38,743 bases of DNA from an uncultured Spirochaetia bacterium. Lineage in GTDB: Bacteria > Spirochaetota > Spirochaetia > JABEVK01. The first letter of the stretch is position 1. Each line of letters starts with the position of its first letter. The position numbers were made by a program, and so were the translations under genes. The notes beneath the pieces were generated by a model. That model made no database searches. It was not told the DNA's origin and was given only the letters and a program-made list of their open reading frames with translations. Location of the stretch: contig CALGPJ010000065.1 in the NCBI GenBank assembly GCA_937960645.1, positions 1 to 38,743 of the forward strand. The letters run 5' to 3'. Below, one piece after another: positions 31,885-38,743 of this stretch.

Positions 31885-32363
31885 TTTTTGACTACCTCAA
31901 AGAGGGGGGCCCCATATTCAACCAGGGTCGCATTCGGCACAAGGATCTTGACGATGACACAGTCAAACTCGGCTTCGAGCTGGTTCATGTTCTTCATGGC
32001 CTCGAGGATGCAGAGGGTTTGGCCTTTCTTGACCTCCTGCCCCTCCTCCACGAAGGCCGGGGCGTCGGGAGCGGCAGATCGGTAGAAGGTTCCAACGATG
32101 GGGGCAGTAATGGTGACGGTATTGGTCGCGGAGGGTTTGGAAGGTTCGGTGGAAGCTGCCGCTGCAGCGGGAGGAACCTGAGGGGCTGTGGGAACCGAAA
32201 AGGCCGGCACCGGCGGATAGTTCATGGACACTGGGGGAGGAACTGCCGGACCACCCGCCCACCGCTTCAAAATCAGCTCGTGATCTCCCTGGCGAAATCG
32301 GATTTCCGCCAAACCGCTTTGATTGAAACTTTCCAGGATTTCAAGAACGTCCTTTTTATCCAT
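31881..32363 (-). CDS. accB: Biotin carboxyl carrier protein
   Basis: A 160-residue AccB that carries biotin between AccC and AccA-AccD. The N-terminal helical part is followed by a Pro/Ala-rich flexible linker (about 38-82) and the biotinyl domain. The biotin-accepting lysine is K124 in EAMKNMNQLEA. The ATG at 32363 has an AAGGAG ribosome site 5 nt upstream and is preferred to the in-frame start at 32387. It is the first gene of a complete four-subunit acc operon with a strong promoter. Biotin is probably supplied by the BioY system encoded at 596-2429. Confidence 0.94.
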   Translation of the reverse strand: MDKKDVLEILESFNQSGLAEIRFRQGDHELILKRWAGGPAVPPPVSMNYPPVPAFSVPTAPQVPPAAAAASTEPSKPSATNTVTITAPIVGTFYRSAAPDAPAFVEEGQEVKKGQTLCILEAMKNMNQLEAEFDCVIVKILVPNATLVEYGAPLFEVVKK

Positions 32364-32387
32364 GAGCGCTCCTTCAGCATTCCACAC

Positions 32388-32428
32388 GTTGACCCTTCAA
32401 CCCTAACATAGGCACCGCCAGGTGTCAA
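32388..32428 (-). promoter_or_regulatory. acc operon promoter with a palindrome at +1
   Basis: On the minus strand perfect TTGACA (complement of 32423-32428), a 17-nt spacer and TAGGGT (complement of 32400-32405). The palindrome GTTGA-CCCT-TCAAC (32388-32401) covers the expected start of transcription and could be a repressor site. It does not match the FapR site I know. Confidence 0.55.
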
Positions 32429-32506
32429 CGGTGAAAAAAATCTACACCTCTTCAAGATTTCGGTTTAACATAGTTCTTATCGTCAGATTCAATAAAGGAG
32501 CCTTTT

Positions 32507-32923
32507 ATGGACATCGAAAAATTGCTACCCCACAGAAAACCTTTTCTTTTCGTCGATGAGATCGTCGAGGCCACCCAGGAAAGGATCGTTGGAACCAAGA
32601 CGTTCACTCCGGACGAATTTTTCTTTCCGGGCCACTTCCCTGGCTATCCGGTGGTCCCGGGGGTGATCCTCGTGGAAACCATGGCCCAGGTTGGCGGCGC
32701 CGGCATGGCGAAGCTGGGGGTGCTGGAGAACAAGATATTCTTTTTCGCCACCGCGGATAAGGTCAAGTTTCGAAAACAGGTCAAACCCAACGATACCGTA
32801 CGCATCGAGGTTACCAACATCCGGGTCAGTTCCCGGATGCTGCGGCAATCGGGCCGGGTCCTGCTCGGGGACGAGGTAGCGGCCGAAGCGGAGTGGATGT
32901 GCCTGGTGGGAGACGCCACATGA
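32507..32923 (+). CDS. fabZ: 3-hydroxyacyl-ACP dehydratase FabZ
   Basis: A 138-residue hot-dog-fold enzyme that dehydrates 3-hydroxyacyl-ACP in fatty-acid elongation. The catalytic pair is H43 in FPGHFPGYPVVPG and E57 in LVETMAQ. It starts with the usual LLPHRKPFLFVDEI. Length is standard. An AAAGGAG ribosome site lies 6 nt before the ATG. It is divergent from the acc operon across 143 nt and coupled to the acyl-CoA ligase gene. I saw no strong sigma-70 promoter upstream; the region around 32464-32487 is AT-rich. Confidence 0.95.
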   Translation: MDIEKLLPHRKPFLFVDEIVEATQERIVGTKTFTPDEFFFPGHFPGYPVVPGVILVETMAQVGGAGMAKLGVLENKIFFFATADKVKFRKQVKPNDTVRIEVTNIRVSSRMLRQSGRVLLGDEVAAEAEWMCLVGDAT

Positions 32924-34812
32924 CGGTTCCCCAGCTCTTGTTTCAAGTGGGCCAAAAACGCGCCCAAAACCCCGTTCAATGGACCAAAAACGGAGACAAA
33001 ACCTTTCATCAGGTGAGCTGGACGGAGTGGATGAGTCAGGTCGAAGAGGCGGCCTATGGCCTGTACGAACTCGGTTTGAAGCGCGGCCACAAGGTCGGCA
33101 TCATCTCGGACAACCGCCCCCAGTGGCTGGTCGCGGATGTGGCCATCATGGCCCTGGGCGCCGCGGACGTTCCCAGAGGGGCGGATTCCACCGCCGCCGA
33201 AATTCGCTTTATCCTTCACCATTCCGAAAGCCTCGGCGTGATCTGCGAAGATTACGCACAATGGGAGAAAGTCCGCACGGGGCCAGGACCCGACCCGGCG
33301 CTCTCGTTTTGCATTCTGTTTCAGGGTGACCCGCCCGCCCCAACCGAGGGCCATACGCGGATGCTCTCCTGGACCCAACTCGTCGAGCTCGGCAAAAAGA
33401 GCAGGACCGATAACCCGCACTTGTTTCACGATCAACTCAGCCTCGGATCCGAGGATGATCTTGCCACGATCATTTACACATCGGGGACCACCGGGGAACC
33501 CAAGGGGGTGATGCTGGCCCACCGAAGTTTCCTGTTCCAAATCGACAAAATCAAAAAAATCCTGGACCTGGAAAGCAGCGACGTGATGCTCAGTGTCCTG
33601 CCCATATGGCACAGCTTCGAGCGGGCAGTCGAATACATCATTTTAAGTTACGGCGGGAGCGTGGCCTACTCCAAGCCCCTGGGCAAGGTGCTGATCGAAG
33701 ACATGGCCATGGTCAACCCGACCTTTTTTCCCTCGGTACCGCGAATCTGGGAGGGAGTGCTGAATGCCGTGATGCGCAACGTTCGCTCCAAGAGTCCGGT
33801 GCAGCGTGCCCTGTTTCACTTTTTCCTCGGAATCGGCAAGATTCACGCCGATCTTCTGATGCTCTTCGAGGGGCGCGTGCCGCAGTACCACATCCCGAGC
33901 TTTCCCTGGGACCGCATCCTGAGTTTCTTTCCCCTCATTCTCTTTACCCCTTTGAACTTTTTGGGAAATCTTTTGGTGTTCAACAAACTCAAAAAGCTTT
34001 TGGGCAAAAGATTCCGTGCCGGAATCAGCGGGGGCGGGGCCCTGCCCTCCCACGTGGATCACTTCTTTCGGGCTGTGGGGATCAAGGTTCTGGAGGGATA
34101 CGGCCTTACCGAGACGGGGCCGGTGCTCAGCTGCCGGGTTCAGCGACGCCCCGTCCCCCGGACCGTCGGCCCGCTGTTGGAAGGGATCGAGTACAAGGTG
34201 GTGACCGAGGATGGCCGTGAGGTCAAGAACGGGGAAAAGGGTGTTCTCTGGGTAAAAAGCCCCCAGGTCATGATGGGCTACTACAAAAACCCGGAAAAAA
34301 CCGCCGAAGTGCTCAAAGACGGGTGGCTCAACACCGGCGATTTGGTGATCGCCACGATTCACCGCGAAATCCGCATCGTGGGGCGGGCCAAGGATACCAT
34401 CGTTCTCCGTGGCGGCGAGAACATCGAGCCCGAACCCATCGAGCAGGTGCTGTTGCAATCCGAGGCCATCGACCAGGTGATGGTGGTGGGACAGGACCAA
34501 AAGTCTCTGGGGGCCCTCATCGTCCCCAACTTTGAGGTCGTCGAACGGGTGGCGAGGGAGCGGCGCCTGAGCTACTACGAAAAAGAAGAGCTCATTCACA
34601 ACGACCTGATCCGGGATTACTTCAACACGATCATTCAAAATGCCGTCAACGCCAACACGGGATTCAAACCCTTCGAGCGAATCACGCGTTTCACCCTCCT
34701 GGAAGCCCCCTTCGAACCCCTGGTCGAAGTCACCGCCACCTTGAAACTCAAACGCAACGTGATCGCCCAGCGACGGGCCGACATTATCCGTGAGATGTTC
34801 GTGGAACGGTGA
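32920..34812 (+). CDS. Long-chain acyl-CoA synthetase (AMP-binding enzyme)
   Basis: A 630-residue adenylate-forming enzyme, probably activating long-chain fatty acids to acyl-CoA or acyl-ACP at the membrane. The P-loop-like YTSGTTGEPKG motif comes first, then WHSFERAVEY, GGGALPSHVDHFF, GYGLTETGPVLS, the D in WLNTGDL and a C-terminal catalytic lysine region TLKLKRNV. A hydrophobic insertion (PWDRILSFFPLILFTPLNFL, about 325-344) may bind membrane. The ATG overlaps the fabZ stop (ATGA), so the two are co-expressed. The exact chain length cannot be told. A large hairpin terminator follows. Confidence 0.9.
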   Translation: MTVPQLLFQVGQKRAQNPVQWTKNGDKTFHQVSWTEWMSQVEEAAYGLYELGLKRGHKVGIISDNRPQWLVADVAIMALGAADVPRGADSTAAEIRFILHHSESLGVICEDYAQWEKVRTGPGPDPALSFCILFQGDPPAPTEGHTRMLSWTQLVELGKKSRTDNPHLFHDQLSLGSEDDLATIIYTSGTTGEPKGVMLAHRSFLFQIDKIKKILDLESSDVMLSVLPIWHSFERAVEYIILSYGGSVAYSKPLGKVLIEDMAMVNPTFFPSVPRIWEGVLNAVMRNVRSKSPVQRALFHFFLGIGKIHADLLMLFEGRVPQYHIPSFPWDRILSFFPLILFTPLNFLGNLLVFNKLKKLLGKRFRAGISGGGALPSHVDHFFRAVGIKVLEGYGLTETGPVLSCRVQRRPVPRTVGPLLEGIEYKVVTEDGREVKNGEKGVLWVKSPQVMMGYYKNPEKTAEVLKDGWLNTGDLVIATIHREIRIVGRAKDTIVLRGGENIEPEPIEQVLLQSEAIDQVMVVGQDQKSLGALIVPNFEVVERVARERRLSYYEKEELIHNDLIRDYFNTIIQNAVNANTGFKPFERITRFTLLEAPFEPLVEVTATLKLKRNVIAQRRADIIREMFVER

Positions 34813-34848
34813 TTCGCCCAGGGCTGGATCTTTTCTTTTTCCTCTCCG

Positions 34849-34895
34849 AAAACTCCAGCTGAGGTTGGCCTAACAATCGACCTGGCTGGAGTTTT
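34849..34895 (+). terminator. Rho-independent terminator after the acyl-CoA ligase
   Basis: A perfect 11-bp stem, AAAACTCCAGC (34849-34859) and GCTGGAGTTTT (34885-34895), with a second AGGT/ACCT pairing inside and TTTTGTTAG at the end. Confidence 0.8.
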
Positions 34896-34940
34896 GTTAG
34901 AAAACGGATGCATTTCCTCTCGCCTGCACATTTCCTGACC

Positions 34941-34956
34941 TGGCATGATTATTGCT
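34941..34956 (+). promoter_or_regulatory. Sigma-54 (RpoN) promoter
   Basis: TGGCATGATTATTGCT fits the sigma-54 consensus TGGCAYRNNNNTTGCW at every defined position, with the GG and GC at -24 and -12. Transcription would begin near 34967, 24 nt before the ATG at 34991. No activator binding repeats are obvious in the short space after the terminator at 34895. Confidence 0.75.
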
Positions 34957-34990
34957 TTACTCTATTACCAAAAGTCAAGGAGGAAAGTGT

Positions 34991-35836
34991 ATGGATAGTT
35001 TGACACAAAAGGTGATCCAGACCCAGGGTGGTGTCTCGGACCTCAGGCCTTTGATCAAGGAGGTGGGGGAACTCGCCTATCGAAGTTTGGCGGAGTGCTG
35101 GGGTCTCGGCCGGGATGACATCCACGAGATTTTTGCGGATTTTTATCCCAAGATCCCAACGATCATCCAGCGATTTCACTACACGGGAGCGAGCTTCGCG
35201 AATTATGTCACGGTTTGCCTCAAATACTCGCTCAAAAGGTATCGGAGTAAAAAATTGACATCGGTGGTGGTCCACGGGCTGGAACACGAGGCGGTGGACG
35301 AGACAGCCCAGGAAAATAGCATGCACGATTTTTCGACCCAGCCAGCAATTCCGAACTTGAGTTTGCTATCCACCGGAGTTCCGGGCAAGTTCAAAGAAAA
35401 AAGGAGGTACCACATTTTGGCACTACGCTACTCCTGGTTCCTCAGCGAGGAGCAAATTTCCCAACTTGCTTCAAAATTGGACCTCCCACCACTTACATTG
35501 CTGGACCAGGTTGAACGAATCAGACAGATGCTGCTTCCGCGTCACGTCAAAAAAATGGCGATTGCGGACAAAAGGTCGACCTGCTTGCAGAGGCTTTATG
35601 CCTTGCGCAATAAAGTCGTTGCTGAAACCCGCCCCGACCGACTGGAAAAAGCCCGGATTTTGGAATCGCGCCTTCTCGAAAGGCTCGAACGCCTCAGGGG
35701 CCAATTGGAATCCCTCTCGATGCTGCCCAGTTTGGACATGATCCACGCGGTCACAGGGGTGCCGCGTACCACCATTGCCGGGATGTTGCAGCGTTTATAT
35801 GCCAAGGAGCGTCGACGGCTGGGGTTGAACAACTGA
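34991..35836 (+). CDS. Divergent sigma-70-like protein, sigma-54 controlled
   Basis: A 281-residue soluble, mostly helical and basic protein that I do not recognise as a named family. Residues about 40-90 (GLGRDDIHEIFADFYPKI, then FHYTGASFANYVTVCLKYSLKRYRSKK in two parts) look like sigma-70 region 2: an acidic-aromatic helix, a turn and a basic helix. Residues 140-185 (HILALRYSWFLSEEQISQLASKLDLP) resemble the DNA-binding or region 3/4 helices, and the C terminus (AVTGVPRTTIAGMLQRLYAKERRRL) looks like a helix-turn-helix. The ATG is set by an AAGGAGG ribosome site; an in-frame start at 34952 would overlap the promoter. It may be an alternative sigma factor or regulator switched on by RpoN. Function is inferred. 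Confidence 0.65.
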   Translation: MDSLTQKVIQTQGGVSDLRPLIKEVGELAYRSLAECWGLGRDDIHEIFADFYPKIPTIIQRFHYTGASFANYVTVCLKYSLKRYRSKKLTSVVVHGLEHEAVDETAQENSMHDFSTQPAIPNLSLLSTGVPGKFKEKRRYHILALRYSWFLSEEQISQLASKLDLPPLTLLDQVERIRQMLLPRHVKKMAIADKRSTCLQRLYALRNKVVAETRPDRLEKARILESRLLERLERLRGQLESLSMLPSLDMIHAVTGVPRTTIAGMLQRLYAKERRRLGLNN

Positions 35837-35861
35837 GGGGATTGGATTATACAAGGTGGCC

Positions 35862-36488
35862 ATGAGCCACCTAAGCCGTCCCCTGGTCTGGGTTGCCGGC
35901 CTCTATGTCGGCGCCCAGATTCTCTCCGACATTTCCAGCCTCAGGATTCTGAGTCTCTTCGGCCTTTCCGTGGACGGAGGGACCCTGATCTATCCCATCA
36001 CCTTCACGCTTCGGGACCTCGTGCACAAAACCGGGGGCAAGTCGGCTGCCCGGGATGTGATCCTGGTGGCAGCCCTGCTCAACCTTTTCATGGCCCTGTT
36101 ATTCTGGCTTGTCGGGATCCTCCCTCCCGATCCGGCGGTAGGCTCCCAGGAGAGCTTCGGGGTTCTCCTCAGTCCGGTCTGGCGCATCGTCCTGGCGAGC
36201 ATCGTGGCCGAGCTGTTCAGCGAGTTGGTCGACGGTGAAATCTACAGCCTTTGGGTCAGGACACGGGGTCAAAAACGTCAATGGCTTCGGGTCCTGGTCT
36301 CCAACTCGGTGAGCGTCCCCCTGGACAGCCTGATCTTCAGCCTGGGCGCCTTCGCCTTCGATTTGAGCTGGGAAGTTGTCCTGGGAATCATCCTCGCCAA
36401 CATCGGCATCAAGTGGGGGGTGACCCTGCTCTCTCTCCCCCTGATCTACACCGTACCGGAAGGACAGACGTTCAACGGGGACGGCTGA
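35862..36488 (+). CDS. YhhQ/VUT-family queuosine-precursor transporter
   Basis: A 208-residue membrane protein with about five to six helices, of the YhhQ (VUT) family that imports queuine precursors such as preQ0 or preQ1. The family signature is visible in GTLIYPITFTLRDLVHKTGGKSAARDVI (split around 37-64) and VAELFSELVDGEIYSL, with VSNSVSVPLDSLIFSLGAF after. E. coli-type members have YP.T.l..D...e.yG at this place. The ATG at 35862 has AAGGTG before it; a GTG at 35856 is the alternative. It follows the sigma-like gene by 25 nt and overlaps radC by 17 nt. Confidence 0.82.
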   Translation: MSHLSRPLVWVAGLYVGAQILSDISSLRILSLFGLSVDGGTLIYPITFTLRDLVHKTGGKSAARDVILVAALLNLFMALLFWLVGILPPDPAVGSQESFGVLLSPVWRIVLASIVAELFSELVDGEIYSLWVRTRGQKRQWLRVLVSNSVSVPLDSLIFSLGAFAFDLSWEVVLGIILANIGIKWGVTLLSLPLIYTVPEGQTFNGDG

Positions 36489-37149
36489 CCATTTCTCCTT
36501 CCTGCTGGAGGCTCAAATAGCCCCGAACGGAAACGATGAGGTGGTCCAGGACCGGAATCCCGAGGATGGCACCTGCCTCCGTCAGCCTCCTCGTCACCTC
36601 GAGATCCTCGGAGCTGGGCTGCAGGTTACCGGAGGGATGATTGTGCGCCAGGATGACGCTGCAGGCATTGTCTGCCACCGCACGCCGGAACACTTCCCTG
36701 GGGTGCACCACGGTACGGTTCACCAACCCGACACTCACCGTATGAATGTTAATGGTTTCGTTAGCGCCATTCAGGGTGAGCACGAAAAAGTGCTCCTGCT
36801 CCCGAGCGGCATGATACCTCAAGAGTTGATACACCTGTTCCGGCCCGCTGATCTTGAAGTTTCTGGGGGCATACCGTCGCCGGTAAAACTCCCGGGAGGC
36901 TTGGAGGAGACTGAGCTTGGCCTTACCCAGCCCCTTGATGGGCGATGCAGTCAGTCCCCTTCGGTCCGTATCCAGGTACAACAGGGCGTCTCGGGCCAGT
37001 TCCTGAACCGGCTTTCCTGCACAGCCGCTGCCCAACATCACCGCCAGGAGTTCCAGATCGCTGAGCGTTTCCGCCCCTCCCCGAGCGAGCTTTTCCCTCG
37101 GAAGATCGGTGGGTTCCACGGCATAAACTGTTTGTTTTTCTTCCATCAC
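36472..37149 (-). CDS. radC: RadC-family JAB/MPN protein
   Basis: A 225-residue RadC-type protein with an N-terminal helix-hairpin-helix region (SPIKGLGKAKLSLLQA) and a JAMM/MPN domain. The metal motif is HNHPSGNLQPSSED, with H169, H171 and D182. Despite the name, a DNA-repair role is doubtful in the literature as I recall; the family may act in DNA processing. Length is typical. The GTG at 37149 is followed at once by an ATG at 37146, and either could be used. Confidence 0.9.
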   Translation of the reverse strand: MMEEKQTVYAVEPTDLPREKLARGGAETLSDLELLAVMLGSGCAGKPVQELARDALLYLDTDRRGLTASPIKGLGKAKLSLLQASREFYRRRYAPRNFKISGPEQVYQLLRYHAAREQEHFFVLTLNGANETINIHTVSVGLVNRTVVHPREVFRRAVADNACSVILAHNHPSGNLQPSSEDLEVTRRLTEAGAILGIPVLDHLIVSVRGYLSLQQEGEMVSRPR

Positions 37150-37197
37150 CTGAATAACCCCACAATGCGGCCTTTTGTACGCGTTTTAGGCTCTCCC

Positions 37198-37226
37198 TTG
37201 ACAGAAATCCCTCGTTTTTCTAGACT
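37198..37226 (+). promoter_or_regulatory. tRNA-Leu promoter
   Basis: Perfect TTGACA (37198-37203), a 17-nt spacer and TAGACT (37221-37226). Transcription should start near 37233, just before the tRNA at 37235. Confidence 0.75.
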
Positions 37227-37234
37227 GACAGAGC

Positions 37235-37316
37235 GCCCAGGTGGTGAAATTGGTATACACGCTAGTTTCAGGTACTAGTGCCGCGAGGTGTGCGGGTTCG
37301 AGTCCCGCCCTGGGCA
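37235..37316 (+). tRNA. tRNA-Leu (anticodon CAG)
   Basis: An 82-nt class II tRNA. The acceptor stem is GCCCAGG with CCTGGGC and the discriminator is A37316. The anticodon stem CTAGT/ACTAG encloses the loop TTCAGGT, so the anticodon is CAG (37269-37271) and reads CUG. A long variable arm (TGCCGCGAGGTGT) and T-arm GCGGG-TTCGAGT-CCCGC confirm leucine. The 3' CCA is not encoded. Confidence 0.95.
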
Positions 37317-37424
37317 GTCGGCCACAAATCCTACAATGAAACCTGGAGGGTGGTGAATTCACCGGCGACAGCCCATCCCCGCTGACTTGACAAAATCCCT
37401 ATCTGCTCGAGAATAGCCTAAGAG

Positions 37425-37979
37425 ATGACACGCTTGCCGGCTTGGAGTGTTTTGTTCTCCCTGATGCTCTCCTGTAGCCCCGAAACACAACTCTCGCGGG
37501 TGCAGACCCAGCTCGAGGCTCTGTTTGAAATCCCGACGGTCGAGATGGTCTTTCGCGACGTGGTCTACCACCGAAGCAACCAGACGGCCCTGGGGTTGTT
37601 CTCCTACGACTCTCGCGAGACCCTGTTTCGAGTGCTGGTACGTGTTCAAGCAGGCTTTGACCTGAGCTCCGGGAATTTTTTTGTAGCACGCGAGGCCAAT
37701 CGGATCATCATCCACCTGCCCAAGCCCCAAATACTGATGGCGGATGCCGACGATGAAAGTTTGCACGAATACTTTTCCCATGGTGACAAAATCGGTCTGA
37801 AATTCCTTCAGGAGCGAAAAACCGAACGCGTCGAAGCGGCAAAAGCTCAGGCCCTGAAAAACGGCATCCTCGGGGAAGCGTCCCGGCAGGCGCGCCTGCG
37901 TGTGAGCGAAATCCTCACCGCGCTGAATGTGGAACACTGGGACCTGAAGATCGACGGTGTGAGTGGGGCTGCCCCGTGA
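37425..37979 (+). CDS. DUF4230-family lipoprotein
   Basis: A 184-residue protein with a lipoprotein signal ending LMLSC, so it is probably anchored to a membrane at C17. The rest fits DUF4230, a family of unknown function: VVYHRSNQTALGLF, then RVLVRVQAGFDLSSGNFFV and IIIHLPKPQILMADAD. The C-terminal part is helical and charged. A TTGACA at 37387-37392 lies upstream, but no good -10 box is spaced correctly; TAGCCT at 37414-37419 ends 5 nt before the ATG. It is coupled to the next gene by a GTGA overlap. Confidence 0.8.
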   Translation: MTRLPAWSVLFSLMLSCSPETQLSRVQTQLEALFEIPTVEMVFRDVVYHRSNQTALGLFSYDSRETLFRVLVRVQAGFDLSSGNFFVAREANRIIIHLPKPQILMADADDESLHEYFSHGDKIGLKFLQERKTERVEAAKAQALKNGILGEASRQARLRVSEILTALNVEHWDLKIDGVSGAAP

Positions 37980-38668
37980 GCCGCCTCAAAAAGGTTCTAC
38001 TGATTTCCACCATCCTCCTGCTGATGATTGCGCTGGTCATTTCGTTCTGGCCGGCGTTTCCCTTCAACTGGAGCTTAATCGCGGTGGTTCAGAACGTGTC
38101 GGTGACGAGCCGTTTTGAAAAATTGATCCCCCGAAACACCATCAACTTCGCGAGTTTCTACGGGACCTACATTTTTCCTTACGATTTCTTCGCGGCCGAC
38201 ACGGACTTCCAAAAATGGCGTGCGCTCTCGAACGAGAAGGTCGCCCTCCTCCCCAGCGCCGAAAAAGAGACCTACGAACTGGTTCGCTGGGCGGAAACCC
38301 TTGGAATCAACACCCTGAAGACCAGCCAGTTCTTTCCGATTAAGGTGATGGCCCGTTGTGGTATCGATTTTTCCCAGGACAAACTCGAGGTCATCCAAGA
38401 AGGGGATCATCCCATCCTGATCCTCCCCCCGTTGACGATCACCGAGTTCCAGATTCTGGACGAACCCCTGTCCGACTGGCCCGACTTTCCGTTTTCGGTT
38501 CAGACCTGGCGTGATACCATCCAGACCTTGAAACCGCGCCTTACCCAGCTCGTGCGGCAGGATTCCGGTTTGGAACAGATCGCCGAGGAAAATGGTATAC
38601 GCCAACTCTCCCAGCTCGCCCGATCGGTCGGCTATCATCGGGTAAAAATTCAATTTCGCTCCCCATGA
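37976..38668 (+). CDS. DUF4230-like membrane-anchored protein
   Basis: A 230-residue protein with one N-terminal membrane helix (about 5-25, LKKVLLISTILLLMIALVIS) and a long exported domain. It resembles its upstream neighbour: RFEKLIPRNTINFASF, FPIKVMARCGIDFSQDKLEVI and LILPPLTITEFQILDEPLS match the same DUF4230 pattern of AGiDL and lP.p.il. It is probably a diverged copy. The GTG start overlaps the previous stop (GTGA), and its own stop overlaps the next ATG. Confidence 0.7.
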   Translation: MSRLKKVLLISTILLLMIALVISFWPAFPFNWSLIAVVQNVSVTSRFEKLIPRNTINFASFYGTYIFPYDFFAADTDFQKWRALSNEKVALLPSAEKETYELVRWAETLGINTLKTSQFFPIKVMARCGIDFSQDKLEVIQEGDHPILILPPLTITEFQILDEPLSDWPDFPFSVQTWRDTIQTLKPRLTQLVRQDSGLEQIAEENGIRQLSQLARSVGYHRVKIQFRSP

Positions 38669-38743
38669 AGTTTTGGTGGCCCCTGGCCCTCCTTCTGGTT
38701 TCCTGCCAAAGTCTTTCCCCACCGTCCCTATCCGAGGCGGATC
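38665..38743 (+). CDS. Start of a lipoprotein, cut by the window end
   Basis: Only the first 26 residues are present: M-K-F-W-W-P followed by a hydrophobic LALLLVSC lipobox and then a Ser/Pro-rich stretch. It is therefore probably a lipoprotein and the third gene of the operon with the two DUF4230-type genes. The ATG overlaps the previous stop (ATGA). Function cannot be told. Confidence 0.65.
   Translation, partial: MKFWWPLALLLVSCQSLSPPSLSEAD

Noticed and set aside
37352-37363. Palindrome GGTGAATTCACC after the tRNA
   Set aside because: Perfect but short, with no promoter geometry and no T-run, so no function can be supported.

Overview
The window most likely comes from a free-living, flagellated member of the Spirochaetota with moderately high GC. 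The strongest hint is the PilZ protein at 27627-28664, whose N-terminal membrane anchor and long middle domain resemble spirochaetal PilZ proteins I know. The FapA/DUF342 protein, TIGR02757 protein, STAS antagonist, Rex and a possible sigma-54 promoter fit this. The lineage is inferred from family resemblance and was not searched. The window is chromosomal and densely coded, with no rRNA, CRISPR array or insertion sequence seen. The only gene-poor stretch is 23-595, which holds an outward promoter, a 22-bp tandem repeat and copies of a GTCATTCCGA-type repeat.

Layout. 596-2429 (-): a biotin ECF transporter (BioY, BioM, BioN-like) behind a promoter that overlaps an inverted repeat. 2478-3337: divergent dgkA and an Rrf2 regulator. 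3334-7979 (-): rhodanese-like protein, PreP-type peptidase and fumarase. 8095-12666 (+): pyruvate kinase, 4-alpha-glucanotransferase, SixA-like phosphatase and MutY. 12632-15675: FapA (-), thioredoxin reductase and an unknown protein (+), rubredoxin (-). 15696-17409 (-): STAS antagonist, glucosaminidase and TIGR02757 protein. 17489-18231 (+): Rex behind its own operator-like site. 18228-20746 (-): YchF, a TPR membrane protein and an unknown protein. 20801-21856 (+): a membrane diguanylate cyclase. 21843-26190 (-): a HisD homologue, FolC and a PabB-PabC fusion. 26253-27611 (+): a membrane protein that looks like an RnfE/NqrD-type domain joined to a CheR-like methyltransferase domain. 27627-28664 (-): PilZ. 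28716-32363 (-): accB-accC-accD-accA. 32507-34812 (+): fabZ and an acyl-CoA ligase, divergent from acc. 34941-35836 (+): a consensus sigma-54 promoter and a sigma-factor-like protein. 35862-37149: a YhhQ-type transporter (+) and RadC (-). 37235-37316: tRNA-Leu(CAG). 37425 to the end (+): two DUF4230-like proteins and the start of a lipoprotein.

How it fits together. Biotin uptake and the acc operon serve malonyl-CoA synthesis; FabZ and the acyl-CoA ligase continue fatty-acid metabolism. Rex, Rrf2, rubredoxin and thioredoxin reductase point to redox control in an anaerobic or microaerophilic fermenter. The diguanylate cyclase and PilZ protein are a c-di-GMP maker and receptor.

Two genome-style features stand out. 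Many promoters place a TANNNT -10 box only 5-8 nt before the start codon without a Shine-Dalgarno, so leaderless mRNAs look common. Five of seven convergent gene pairs overlap at their 3' ends. The best candidates for undescribed biology are the RnfE/NqrD-like plus CheR-like fusion, the sigma-54-driven sigma-like gene, and the HisD homologue with substituted active-site residues in a folate operon.
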